Shown in pieces: positions 1 through 7,436 of a DNA stretch of 11,452 nucleotides. The position numbers were made by a program, and so were the translations under genes. The stretch is from PeH17 sp964414925 (GTDB lineage: Bacteria; Bacillota; Clostridia; Christensenellales; CAG-138). Each line of letters starts with the position of its first letter. Within the stretch, counting starts at the first letter, position 1. The notes under the pieces are model-generated. The model made no database searches. It had not been told where the DNA came from and saw only the letters and a list, made by a program, of their open reading frames with translations. The stretch spans positions 1 to 11,452 of the forward strand of contig CAYPXV010000045.1 of the NCBI GenBank assembly GCA_964414925.1, written 5' to 3'.

Positions 1-884
1 ACATCGGATCTCTGGATACCGCGGAGAAGAGCACCGATGTTATCGCCTGCGATAGCCTGATCGAGGAGCTTACGGAACATTTCGACGCCGGTAACGACGG
101 TCTTCTGGGTTTCCTTAAGACCAACGATCTGAACGGGGTCATTTACCTTAACAACGCCGCGCTCAACACGACCGGTAGCAACGGTACCACGACCGGTGAT
201 GGTGAATACGTCTTCAACGGGCATAAGGAAGGGCTTATCGGAAGCACGCTCGGGTTCGGGAATGTAAGCGTCAACAGCATCCATAAGTTCGAAGATGCAC
301 TGGCACTCGGGAGTTTCCTTTGCATTCTTGCCTGCGGTAAGTGCTTCGAGAGCACGGAGAGCGGAACCCTTGATGATGGGGATATCATCGCCGGGGAAGT
401 CGTAGCTGGAGAGCAGCTCACGGATTTCCATTTCAACAAGCTCAAGGAGCTCTTCGTCATCAACCTGGTCAACCTTGTTCATGAATACAACGATGTAAGG
501 AACGCCAACCTGACGTGCAAGCAGGATGTGCTCACGGGTCTGGGGCATGGGACCGTCTGCTGCGGAAACGACGAGGATAGCACCGTCCATCTGTGCAGCA
601 CCGGTGATCATGTTCTTAACATAGTCAGCGTGACCGGGGCAGTCAACATGAGCATAGTGACGATGATCGGTCTCATATTCAACGTGTGCGGTGTTGATGG
701 TTATTCCGCGTGCCTTCTCTTCGGGTGCCTTATCGATTTCATCATAGCGCATTGCAGCAGCCTGACCCTGCTGGGACAGTGCCATGGTGATAGCTGCGGT
801 AAGGGTGGTCTTGCCGTGGTCAACATGGCCGATGGTGCCGATGTTAACATGGGGTTTAGTTCTTTCAAACTTTTGCTTTGCCAT
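1..884 (-). CDS. tuf: Elongation factor Tu, N-terminal 294 codons (cut by window edge)
   Basis: EF-Tu is the GTPase that brings aminoacyl-tRNA to the ribosomal A site. The start is ATG at 884-882, preceded by TAGGAGGA about 6 nt upstream. The protein begins MAKQKFERTKPHVNIGTIGH. The G1 loop GHVDHGKTT, the switch-I RGITINTAHVEYE, DCPGHADYV (G3), NKVD (G4) and the GSALRALE region (G5) are all present, followed by the start of domain II (FTITGRGTVATGRVERG). About 294 of the usual 395-400 residues lie in the window; the rest of domain II and domain III are beyond position 1. It is the last gene of a conventional rpsL-rpsG-fusA-tuf cluster, 134 nt after fusA, and has its own promoter in that gap. 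I see no disruption. Identification is secure. Confidence 0.98.
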   Translation of the reverse strand, partial: MAKQKFERTKPHVNIGTIGHVDHGKTTLTAAITMALSQQGQAAAMRYDEIDKAPEEKARGITINTAHVEYETDHRHYAHVDCPGHADYVKNMITGAAQMDGAILVVSAADGPMPQTREHILLARQVGVPYIVVFMNKVDQVDDEELLELVEMEIRELLSSYDFPGDDIPIIKGSALRALEALTAGKNAKETPECQCIFELMDAVDAYIPEPERASDKPFLMPVEDVFTITGRGTVATGRVERGVVKVNDPVQIVGLKETQKTVVTGVEMFRKLLDQAIAGDNIGALLRGIQRSD

Positions 885-930
885 TGTTATATTCCTCCTA
901 ATGGAATGTAGTTAATAGTTTTACTTTGTT

Positions 931-959
931 ATTATAGCCTATGCCGCTTTTTTTTGCAA
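931..959 (-). promoter_or_regulatory. Internal sigma-A promoter for tuf
   Basis: On the minus strand, TTGCAA (959-954) is separated by exactly 17 nt from a perfect TATAAT (936-931). Transcription would start near 924, giving a leader of about 40 nt before the tuf ATG. This lets EF-Tu be made in excess over S12, S7 and EF-G, as is usual for cells that need several EF-Tu per ribosome. No convincing terminator separates fusA from tuf, so tuf is probably also read from the rpsL promoter. Confidence 0.75.
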
Positions 960-1018
960 GCATCGGACAATAGATATATTGCGATTTTTTCAATTTTAAG
1001 CTGAAAATCTCATCTATT

Positions 1019-3097
1019 TTAGTATATAATGCCAAGAATTTTCGGGACGAGGTTCTTAGCGACTTCCTCATAGTGGTCAAAGTGCATCGAGAACGTGCCT
1101 CTGCCCTTTGTAGCCGACCTCAAATCGGTAGCATAGCCGAACATTTCTTTAAGCGGAACCAGAGCGGTAATGCACTGCTGAGAACCGGAGCGCATATCGG
1201 TATTTTGAATCTGACCTCGTCTTGAATTGAGGTTGCCGATTACGTCACCGAGATACTCATCGGGAACGACGATTTCGCAGTTCATAAAGGGTTCGAGCAA
1301 CACGGACTCACCTTTTTCGCAGGCATCTCTGAAAGCAAGACTTCCGGCAATCTTATAAGCCATTTCGCACGAATCGGTTTCGTTGACACTACCGCCGACT
1401 AAAGTTGCGGAGAAGTCTATTACCTCATAACCACCGAGTGCGCCGCTTGCGCTTGCCTCACGAACACCCTGTTCGACAGCATCAACATATTCCGTCGGAA
1501 GCACATCTTCGGAAACTTTATTTTCAAAGACAATGCCGCTGAGGGGTTTGCCCGGGGCAAATTCCACGATACAATGTCCGAATATGCCTTTTGCGGTACC
1601 TGCCGGTCTTGTATAAAGACCGACGGAGCGAACTTGTTTTGTAATCGTTTCACGGTAAGCGACCTGAGGTTTACCGACACGGCACTCAACCTTGAACTCA
1701 CGAATGAGCCTGTCAACGATTATATCGAGATGCAGCTCACCCATGCCGGCGATAATGGTCTGTCCTGTTTCGGCATCGGAATATGTCCTGAACGTCGGGT
1801 CTTCTTCCGAAAGCCTGTTAAGTGCCTGAGCAAGTTTTTCCTGTCCTGCTTTGGTTTTGGGCTCTATGGCGATTTTAATTACCGGTTCGGGGAAATCCAT
1901 CGACTCCATAAGAAGGGGTCTTTGTTCGCTTGTAAGCGTTTCACCGGTAACGGTTTCCCTAAGTCCCACAAATGCGACTATATCTCCCGCACAAGCCTGT
2001 TCAATCTCGGTTCGACTGTTAGCATGCATAAGCAGAATTTTGGTGATTCTCTCACGCTTATTCTTGCTGCAATTGATAACGGTTGAACCTACCTTTACCG
2101 TACCCGAGTAGACTCTGCAAAATGCAAGCTTTCCGACAAAGGGATCGCTGACGATTTTGAAGGCCAATGCCGCAAACGGTTCATCGTTAGTGCTTGAAAC
2201 CTCGATATTGCTCTCACCGTCACGGCTCATCGCCGAAACGGGAGGAATATCCAAAGGTGAGGGCAGATAATCGACGATTGCATCGAGCAAGGGCTGAACA
2301 CCCTTGTTTTTGTAACTCGAACCACAGCATACGGGAACGGCATGGTTTGCGATTGTAGCGGATCTGATTGCATTTTTCAGCATTTCAACGGGGATATCCT
2401 CACCCTCGAGATAGAGCATTGTGAGTTCCTCATCCTCATCCGCAACCGCTTCAATGAGATCGTTTCTTGCTTGCTGCGCCGATTCCAGCATTTCCTCCGG
2501 TATCGGCTCTATGCGAATATCTTCGCCTTCCTCATCGTAGTAGATTTCCGCATTCATATTTACAAGGTCAATAACACCTTTGAATTCGGACTCCGCACCG
2601 ATGGGGAGTTGAATGGCGGCAGGTAAAGCACCGAGCCTGTCACGCATCATAGCCATTACGTTATCAAAGTCCGCACCAACTATGTCCATTTTGTTAACAT
2701 AGGCAATGCGGGGAACATGATACCTTTCCGCCTGATGCCAAACAGTTTCGCTCTGGGATTCAACTCCGCCCTTTGCGCAAAACACCGCAACCGCTCCGTC
2801 AAGGACTCTCAGAGATCTTTCAACCTCAACGGTGAAGTCAACATGACCCGGAGTATCGATAATATTTATACGATGTTCACGCCAATAAGTAGTTGTAGCG
2901 GCGGAGGTAATGGTTATGCCTCTTTCACGCTCCTGCTCCATGTAATCCATGGTAGCGGCACCTTCGTGTACCTCTCCTATACGATGGATTTTACCGGTAT
3001 AGTAAAGAATACGCTCGGTAGTGGTGGTTTTTCCCGCATCGATATGTGCCATGATACCTATATTTCTGGTAAGCTCAAGCGGGGTTTTTTCGGACAT
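1019..3097 (-). CDS. fusA: Elongation factor G with altered domain IV tip
   Basis: EF-G is the ribosomal translocase GTPase, 692 aa, the usual length. ATG at 3097 follows AAAGGAGG with good spacing. Visible: AHIDAGKTT (G1), RGITITSAATT (G2), DTPGH (G3), NKMD (G4), GSSYKNKGV (G5), the domain III GMGELHLDII block, and the domain V end MFGYATDLRSATKGRGTFSM. Domain IV departs from the canonical pattern at both tip loops. The usual GRGQYGH reads AKGIFGH, with Ile505 in place of Gln. The usual GSYHDVDS reads GSVNETDS, with Asn572 in place of the His that in E. coli (H583) aids tRNA-mRNA movement. Its position in the str operon argues that it is the main EF-G. Function as EF-G is secure; the effect of the tip changes is inference. 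Confidence 0.97.
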   Translation of the reverse strand: MSEKTPLELTRNIGIMAHIDAGKTTTTERILYYTGKIHRIGEVHEGAATMDYMEQERERGITITSAATTTYWREHRINIIDTPGHVDFTVEVERSLRVLDGAVAVFCAKGGVESQSETVWHQAERYHVPRIAYVNKMDIVGADFDNVMAMMRDRLGALPAAIQLPIGAESEFKGVIDLVNMNAEIYYDEEGEDIRIEPIPEEMLESAQQARNDLIEAVADEDEELTMLYLEGEDIPVEMLKNAIRSATIANHAVPVCCGSSYKNKGVQPLLDAIVDYLPSPLDIPPVSAMSRDGESNIEVSSTNDEPFAALAFKIVSDPFVGKLAFCRVYSGTVKVGSTVINCSKNKRERITKILLMHANSRTEIEQACAGDIVAFVGLRETVTGETLTSEQRPLLMESMDFPEPVIKIAIEPKTKAGQEKLAQALNRLSEEDPTFRTYSDAETGQTIIAGMGELHLDIIVDRLIREFKVECRVGKPQVAYRETITKQVRSVGLYTRPAGTAKGIFGHCIVEFAPGKPLSGIVFENKVSEDVLPTEYVDAVEQGVREASASGALGGYEVIDFSATLVGGSVNETDSCEMAYKIAGSLAFRDACEKGESVLLEPFMNCEIVVPDEYLGDVIGNLNSRRGQIQNTDMRSGSQQCITALVPLKEMFGYATDLRSATKGRGTFSMHFDHYEEVAKNLVPKILGIIY

Positions 3098-3128
3098 ACG
3101 AGAACCTCCTTTCCGCAGAATCGTTTAG

Positions 3129-3170
3129 CGAACGCAATGTTCGACAGATAGAAATCGCAATCGGGCGATT
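3129..3170 (-). promoter_or_regulatory. Two hairpins in the rpsG-fusA spacer
   Basis: The 71-nt gap between rpsG and fusA can form two perfect small stems in the transcript. The first is AATCGC/GCGATT with a 6-nt loop (3153-3170) and includes the first two bases of the rpsG stop codon. The second is CGAAC/GTTCG with a 5-nt loop (3129-3143). No U-run follows, so they are not terminators. They could protect or tune the junction, or be a protein-binding site. In E. coli, S7 feedback acts in the rpsL-rpsG gap, which here is only 13 nt. A regulatory role is inference. Confidence 0.4.
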
Positions 3171-3639
3171 AATATCTGAAGTGTGCGAAAGCCTTGTTGG
3201 CTTCTGCCATCTTGTGGACGTCTTCCTTCTTCTTGAAAGCGGAGCCCTGCTGATTTGCTGCATCCATGATTTCGGCAGCAAGTCTTTCCTGCATGGTTCT
3301 CTCACTCCTGTTACGGGAGTAAGTTACGAGCCAACGCAGTCCGAGGGTCTGGCGACGCTCGGGGCGAATCTCGATAGGTACCTGATAGGTAGATCCGCCG
3401 ATACGACGAGCCTTAACTTCAAGAACGGGCATAACGTTGTTCATGGCCTCCTGGAATACTTCGAGGGGGTCACGACCTGTTTTGTTACGAACGATGTCAA
3501 ATGCGCCGTAGCATGCCTTCTGGGCAGTACCGCGTTTGCCGTCGAGCATAACCTGATTGATGAGCTTAGTTACAAGCTTGCCGCCGTAAATAGGATCATC
3601 AAGAACTTCCCTTTTAGGGACGGAACCTCTCCTGGACAT
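3169..3639 (-). CDS. rpsG: 30S ribosomal protein S7
   Basis: S7 nucleates assembly of the 30S head by binding the 3' major domain of 16S rRNA and contacts E-site tRNA. The product is 156 aa, the standard length, beginning MSRRGSVPKREVLDDPIYGG. It carries the S7 signature around IGGSTYQVPIEI and RRQTLGLRWLV, and ends in KAFAHFRY. ATG at 3639 follows TAGGAGG and lies 13 nt after the rpsL stop, so the two genes are tightly linked in the str operon. Nothing unusual is seen. Confidence 0.98.
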   Translation of the reverse strand: MSRRGSVPKREVLDDPIYGGKLVTKLINQVMLDGKRGTAQKACYGAFDIVRNKTGRDPLEVFQEAMNNVMPVLEVKARRIGGSTYQVPIEIRPERRQTLGLRWLVTYSRNRSERTMQERLAAEIMDAANQQGSAFKKKEDVHKMAEANKAFAHFRY

Positions 3640-3652
3640 AATTTACCTCCTA

Positions 3653-4027
3653 TTACTTCTTGGGACGCTTTGCGCCGTAACGGCTGCGAGCCTGCATACG
3701 CTTTGCAACGCCGGATGCGTCAAGCGCACCGCGGATGATGTGATAACGTACACCGGGAAGATCTCTTACTCTGCCGCCTCTGATAAGAACGACGGAGTGC
3801 TCCTGAAGGTTATGTCCGATACCGGGGATATAGCCGGTACCTTCGAGACCATCGGTAAGACGAATACGAGCGATTTTACGAAGCGCGGAATTCGGCTTCT
3901 TAGGTGTCAGCGTGCGGACAGCCGTGCATACGCCACGGCGTTGAGGGCACTGCTTCAAAATGGGGGAATTGGATTTATACTTTACCTGTTCCCTACCCTT
4001 TCTGACCAACTGGTTTATTGTGGGCAT
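3653..4027 (-). CDS. rpsL: 30S ribosomal protein S12, short form with Arg88
   Basis: S12 sits at the decoding centre of the 30S subunit and monitors codon-anticodon pairing. The product is 124 aa. ATG at 4027 follows AAGGAG with a 7-nt spacer. The decoding loop TPKKPNSALRK keeps Lys43. The second loop reads GGRVRDLPGVRYH, with Arg at position 88 where Lys is nearly universal; Asp89, the residue methylthiolated in E. coli, is kept. K88R is a known streptomycin-resistance substitution in E. coli and Mycobacterium tuberculosis. The protein also lacks the roughly 13-residue N-terminal-region insertion found in Bacillus S12, so it resembles the E. coli short form. It is the first gene of the operon. 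Confidence 0.98.
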   Translation of the reverse strand: MPTINQLVRKGREQVKYKSNSPILKQCPQRRGVCTAVRTLTPKKPNSALRKIARIRLTDGLEGTGYIPGIGHNLQEHSVVLIRGGRVRDLPGVRYHIIRGALDASGVAKRMQARSRYGAKRPKK

Positions 4028-4155
4028 GAAAGTTCTCCTTAATAATTTTTAGTTTGAATATATATATAAGAAAATCCCTGCAACCACTTTATAGGGATGT
4101 TTTCCGCAAATTTGCACGCAAAATGAGGATGCCTACGCATCCACACTATCACATG
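4028..4155 (-). promoter_or_regulatory. Structured 5' leader of the str operon
   Basis: About 125 nt of leader separate the predicted start of transcription from the rpsL ATG. It contains a perfect hairpin GGATGC-GTAG-GCATCC (4142-4127), then ATCCCT/AGGGAT with a 13-nt loop (4098-4074), and a self-complementary GCAAATTTGC between them. An AT-rich stretch and AAGGAG (4040-4035) precede the start codon. There is no U-run after either stem, so attenuation by termination is unlikely. Translational feedback by a product of the operon is possible but not shown by the sequence. Confidence 0.45.
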
Positions 4156-4162
4156 CTGAATT

Positions 4163-4191
4163 ATAATACCACCGTTGTCAAGCCGTGTCAA
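4163..4191 (-). promoter_or_regulatory. Main str operon promoter with tandem TTGACA boxes
   Basis: On the minus strand a perfect TTGACA (4191-4186) lies 17 nt upstream of TATTAT (4168-4163), a strong sigma-A promoter. A second TTGACA (4181-4176) lies 10 nt downstream of the first within the spacer; it is too close to any -10 box to act with it. An overlapping TATAAT (4165-4160) is 20 nt from the first box. The promoter lies just 49 nt after the stop codon of the upstream DUF5662 gene. Confidence 0.8.
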
Positions 4192-4239
4192 GCTATATTT
4201 TTTGTTTTTTTATGCGAATTTAATCGTTTTAAAGTATTT

Positions 4240-4803
4240 TTAACTCTTTTCATCCGACTCAACGTCCTGACTTTTTTTCAAAAACTCACGACGAATATAT
4301 TTAAAGGTTTTTTCTTCCCCCTCATCTCTCAGCATGACAAGCAACCTTTCAAGTTCACGTGCCGTATCGGGATGCATTTTGTTCTTCGCTCCGCCCCTGT
4401 CGAAATACTCAAAAGCGGAAGCATCGGTATAGTCTTTTCCTTTATAGACCTTACATGCGCCCACCCTGTCGCAAAACATTTCAACGAGATACTTTTTCGG
4501 CATGGGCACCGGGGACATTTTATGCGTTTTAGGGTCGTAATCCGTCCAGTATTCAAAGTGGTGTTTATTTCTTCCCTTATGGTGCATCCACGCTCTTGAA
4601 TAACCGTAGTCCGCACGTTCAAGTTCGTTCGGGCTTTTAACGCCGCCGGCATAATGCCTGACGCTCGTAATAAACTCCTCGGGAGAAAACTTTGAACTGT
4701 CATGCCAAAAGCCCTGCCACGGTATTCCGGCGCGGCAACAATGTACAAAAACCGTACTTCTGTGTTTCGTCACCGTCTTTAAATGACCCCATAATTTATT
4801 CAT
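4240..4803 (-). CDS. DUF5662 family protein
   Basis: This 187-aa soluble protein resembles DUF5662, a family widespread in Firmicutes and their phages with no established function. The recognisable blocks are FWHDSSKFSPEEF (His34-Asp35) and the HHKGRNKHHFEYW cluster (residues 74-86), rich in His and Asn and suggestive of a metal or nucleotide site. The basic and acidic C-terminal tail looks disordered. ATG at 4803 begins 4 nt after the stop of the upstream permease gene; a GGAG overlaps that stop region, so translation is probably coupled. It is the last gene of the four-gene operon. Family assignment is from memory of the motifs; the biochemical role is unknown. Confidence 0.75.
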   Translation of the reverse strand: MNKLWGHLKTVTKHRSTVFVHCCRAGIPWQGFWHDSSKFSPEEFITSVRHYAGGVKSPNELERADYGYSRAWMHHKGRNKHHFEYWTDYDPKTHKMSPVPMPKKYLVEMFCDRVGACKVYKGKDYTDASAFEYFDRGGAKNKMHPDTARELERLLVMLRDEGEEKTFKYIRREFLKKSQDVESDEKS

Positions 4804-4807
4804 GGAT

Positions 4808-6025
4808 TTATTTCTCCGATTTCCTTTTTAATTTTGAAAAGAATTTGAATAGTCTGTTTTTCCTTTCGTAACGAACGGACGGAACGACCGACACAATCTC
4901 TATATTCTTTTCCTTTGCTCTCTGATTTGTCCAATCACCCAGCAGGCGATACAGCACTGCCGTAATCGGAACGGCGAACAGCAGACCGATTATGCCGAAT
5001 AAACCGCCGAAAACGATTATTGCCGCCATGACCCATGCGCTTGATAAACCCACGGCATCGCCGACGACGAGCGGATAGGTTATGTTATTGTCAATCTGCT
5101 GAACAACGATCACCAAAAGTATAAACCACACGGCATTCAGCGGTTCACCCGGGGACGACATGAGGATTATAAACGCACCGGGTACCGTGCTTAGCCACGG
5201 ACCCAATATGGGAATCATGGCAAACAGACCGATAATCAAGCTTATCATCTCGGGGAACGGCATTTTCATCAGGCGCATACCGATGTAACAGCCTATTCCG
5301 ATAAGGAGACTGCTTATAATCTGACCTCCGAAATAGCCCCTGAAAGTCTTGTTCGTAAACGAACAGATATCGAGTATCCTTCCTGCGCTGTCCTCGGAAA
5401 ACACGGCACAGATAAGCCTTCTGGTCTGCGCAAGCAAACGATGCTTATCGATTAAAAGATAAACGCTCAAACCGAAAGCAAGCACTATATCCGCAATAAT
5501 TCCGACAGCACTGAAGGTATAGTTGAGAAGTTTCGGAACAACACCGATAAGCCAAGCCCGGATATCGTCCATTGCTTCGCCGAGTTTAGTCGCAGCATCC
5601 TCACTCAGCTCAATGCTCGACCATGTTTTCTCTATCCACTCAACCGTCGCTTCATAATAGGAATCGAAATTATCGACAAGAATTCCGACGCTGTCACCGA
5701 CTTTCGGAATTACCATGCACAGCATGAATGTAATCAAGCCTATAATCAACAGGTACGAACAGACTACCGAAATTAAATAGATTCTGCGTTGTGACTTTCT
5801 GTCCTTCTTCTTACCTATGAACATACGTTCCATACATGTTGCCGGAAGATTGACCAGGTACGCAAACGCAATCCCCAAAAAAATCGGGGTAAGCACCGAC
5901 ATTACAGCTCCAAGTGCATTTCTCACCGTCTGAAGATGTTCAAGCAGCATATAAACAAGTATGCCGACAATCACGACAATCAACGGACCTTTTACCGATT
6001 TCAAGTCGGATTTTAATTTATCCAT
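4808..6025 (-). CDS. AI-2E family transporter (YdiK/TqsA-like permease)
   Basis: This integral membrane protein of 405 aa has the layout of the AI-2E transporter family (PF01594). Hydrophobic pairs lie near residues 15-60 and 85-108. A soluble extracytoplasmic stretch rich in acidic residues follows at about 115-160. Five or so further segments run to about 375, with a basic cytoplasmic tail. Diagnostic blocks are LIDKHR after the TM near 190, IPILGPWLSTVPG near 285, and QQIDNNITYPLVVGDAVGLS near 325. Despite the family name, members have varied or unknown substrates, including autoinducer-2 export and Na+/H+ exchange, so no substrate is assigned. ATG at 6025 follows GAGGAG and lies 11 nt after the uridine kinase stop. 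Confidence 0.9.
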   Translation of the reverse strand: MDKLKSDLKSVKGPLIVVIVGILVYMLLEHLQTVRNALGAVMSVLTPIFLGIAFAYLVNLPATCMERMFIGKKKDRKSQRRIYLISVVCSYLLIIGLITFMLCMVIPKVGDSVGILVDNFDSYYEATVEWIEKTWSSIELSEDAATKLGEAMDDIRAWLIGVVPKLLNYTFSAVGIIADIVLAFGLSVYLLIDKHRLLAQTRRLICAVFSEDSAGRILDICSFTNKTFRGYFGGQIISSLLIGIGCYIGMRLMKMPFPEMISLIIGLFAMIPILGPWLSTVPGAFIILMSSPGEPLNAVWFILLVIVVQQIDNNITYPLVVGDAVGLSSAWVMAAIIVFGGLFGIIGLLFAVPITAVLYRLLGDWTNQRAKEKNIEIVSVVPSVRYERKNRLFKFFSKLKRKSEK

Positions 6026-6036
6026 TATACTCCTCT

Positions 6037-6651
6037 TTATTGCGGCAAATCGAGTTTTTCACGAACGAACGCAGCCGCCATCTGCGCCGCAATAACGTTT
6101 TTCCCACCCTCGATTACGCAAATATCACTGACTTTACGGTACTTATCGGCAACGGCGTCAAAGGCGGGCTTCACCGTCTCCATGTACTGCCTGCAAACAT
6201 CCAACGCTTCCCTGCCCCGCTCACGCACGTCACGCCTTATTCTGCGTATCAGACAAACATCCGAATCAACATCCACGAAGAATTTAATATCCATAAGATG
6301 TATCAATCTTTCCTCCGCAAATGTATGAATACCCTCGACAATCAGCACCTCGGGCGGACTTATACGATTCTTTGAATCGTTGCGCCTGTGTCTGTCGAAA
6401 TCGTAACGTTTTTCGGTGATGGATTTACCGTTCTTCAAAGCAATCAAGTCCGCATAGAACTCATCCAGCGCAAATGATGTGGGTTGGTCGTAATCGAGCA
6501 AACTGCGCTGCTCAAAATCAAGCTCCGGGTGATCAAGGTAATAACAGTCCATTGAAAGTATCTTCGCACGTTCTACGAGCCTATTTGCTATGTTTTTTGC
6601 AAGAGTTGATTTCCCGCTGCCGCTTGCGCCGCAAATACCGATTATTAGCAT
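6037..6651 (-). CDS. udk: Uridine kinase family protein
   Basis: The likely reaction is ATP-dependent phosphorylation of uridine (and cytidine) to UMP (CMP) in pyrimidine salvage, in the cytosol. The 204-aa product matches bacterial uridine kinase in length. Walker A GASGSGKST is at residues 8-16. MDCYYLDHPELDFEQR follows the usual DSYYKD substrate block, YDFDRHRR the usual YDFxxHTR, and VEGIHTF the Walker-B-like VEGIxxF. FVDVDSDVCLIRRIRRD with RERGR is the lid region, and QYMETVKPAF is the C-terminal block. ATG at 6651 follows GGAG. It is the second gene of the operon, 37 nt after the NlpC/P60 gene. A phosphoribulokinase/uridine kinase-like paralogue with another nucleoside substrate cannot be excluded. 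Confidence 0.88.
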   Translation of the reverse strand: MLIIGICGASGSGKSTLAKNIANRLVERAKILSMDCYYLDHPELDFEQRSLLDYDQPTSFALDEFYADLIALKNGKSITEKRYDFDRHRRNDSKNRISPPEVLIVEGIHTFAEERLIHLMDIKFFVDVDSDVCLIRRIRRDVRERGREALDVCRQYMETVKPAFDAVADKYRKVSDICVIEGGKNVIAAQMAAAFVREKLDLPQ

Positions 6652-6688
6652 ATGCCTTCTCCGTAATTATAATCCTTCTATTGCTTCT

Positions 6689-7354
6689 TTATTGCTTTGT
6701 CCTGTACTGCGGACGTCTGAAATAGATAAACTGTCCTCCGCAATTGCTGACAACAACGTTATTATATGTAGGTGTGCAGTGTGCAATCAGCGGTTCTCCG
6801 TTTTCATCAAAGGCAACTACTATCCCGACATGATTACCTTTTGTACCCGGGTATCTGTTTATAAAGACGATATCGCCAAGCTCCGCCTCCGACTTTTCTA
6901 TCTCCTTTGACTTTTCCCACTGGTTCCATGTACCCTCTCCGATGCTCTTGCTCATTTGCTGAGGTGTTGCACCGGTTTGAATAAAGCACCAACTTACATA
7001 GCCCGAGCAATCAAGTCCGAACGGCTGAATCGTACCGCTTGTCTCGCTTCCGTCGTTCTCAACAAGCGTGGGTTCTCCCCATTTCGGATCCCATCCTATC
7101 GCCGAACTCTTTCCGCCCCAGAAATAATTAACCTTTCCCACAAGTGACAATGCCGACTCGACAAATGCCTTTTGAATATCGTCCGCATAGACATTGTTTT
7201 TAGTGTATTCGCTTACCTTATCATCTTCGATAAGAACATATTCTTCTCTTTCACGGCAGTTGTCTATCATCAATGCCGCCACGCACACGGAAATTAATAG
7301 ACATAAGGCGATTATAACTAACGATGTTCGTATGTTTTTTACTTTCCTTTTCAA
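6689..7354 (-). CDS. Membrane-anchored NlpC/P60 (CHAP-like) cell-wall hydrolase, TTG start
   Basis: This is a predicted peptidoglycan-cleaving cysteine peptidase outside the membrane. A basic N-terminus and one hydrophobic segment (about residues 10-29) act as signal anchor or signal peptide. The NlpC/P60 core follows: ALSLVGKVNYFWGG, the catalytic FGLDCSGYVSW (Cys116), GDIVFINRY, KGNHVGIVV (His175) and PLIAHC (His192 as third residue), forming a complete triad. An insertion between the GG block and the Cys (about residues 82-110) is longer than in minimal domains. The start is TTG at 7354, chosen because GGAG lies 11 nt upstream and the first in-frame ATG falls after the membrane segment. 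It is the first gene of the operon and has its own promoter. Confidence 0.87.
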   Translation of the reverse strand: MKRKVKNIRTSLVIIALCLLISVCVAALMIDNCREREEYVLIEDDKVSEYTKNNVYADDIQKAFVESALSLVGKVNYFWGGKSSAIGWDPKWGEPTLVENDGSETSGTIQPFGLDCSGYVSWCFIQTGATPQQMSKSIGEGTWNQWEKSKEIEKSEAELGDIVFINRYPGTKGNHVGIVVAFDENGEPLIAHCTPTYNNVVVSNCGGQFIYFRRPQYRTKQ

Positions 7355-7382
7355 CTTTTTACCGTCTCCGTATGTTTTTTAC

Positions 7383-7411
7383 ATTATACATCGTCTTGTC
7401 CTTTACCGCAA
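7383..7411 (-). promoter_or_regulatory. Promoter of the NlpC/P60-udk-permease-DUF5662 operon
   Basis: On the minus strand TTGCGG (7411-7406) is followed after 17 nt by a perfect TATAAT (7388-7383). The start of transcription would be near 7376, about 20 nt before the TTG start codon. It is divergent from the promoter of the regulator gene, with the two -35 boxes 25 nt apart. Confidence 0.7.
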
Positions 7412-7436
7412 GGGTTAAATCCCAAACCTCACATCC

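Noticed and set aside
528..911. Plus-strand ORF of 127 codons
   Set aside because: It is the reverse complement of tuf; the minus frame gives textbook EF-Tu.
968..1018. Possible terminator after fusA
   Set aside because: The only stem (TTTTCA/TGAAAA) is AT-rich and weak with no T-run, so readthrough to tuf is more likely.
1574..2086. Plus-strand ORF of 170 codons
   Set aside because: It lies opposite fusA and has no known motifs; the EF-G frame explains the conservation.
3181..3738. Plus-strand ORF of 185 codons
   Set aside because: It lies opposite rpsG and the end of rpsL, both unmistakable.
4176..4181. Second TTGACA as an independent -35 box
   Set aside because: Only 7-10 nt separate it from the available -10 boxes, too short for RNA polymerase.
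4054..4599. Plus-strand ORF of 181 codons
   Set aside because: It covers the rpsL promoter and leader and the opposite strand of the DUF5662 gene, with no ribosome binding site.
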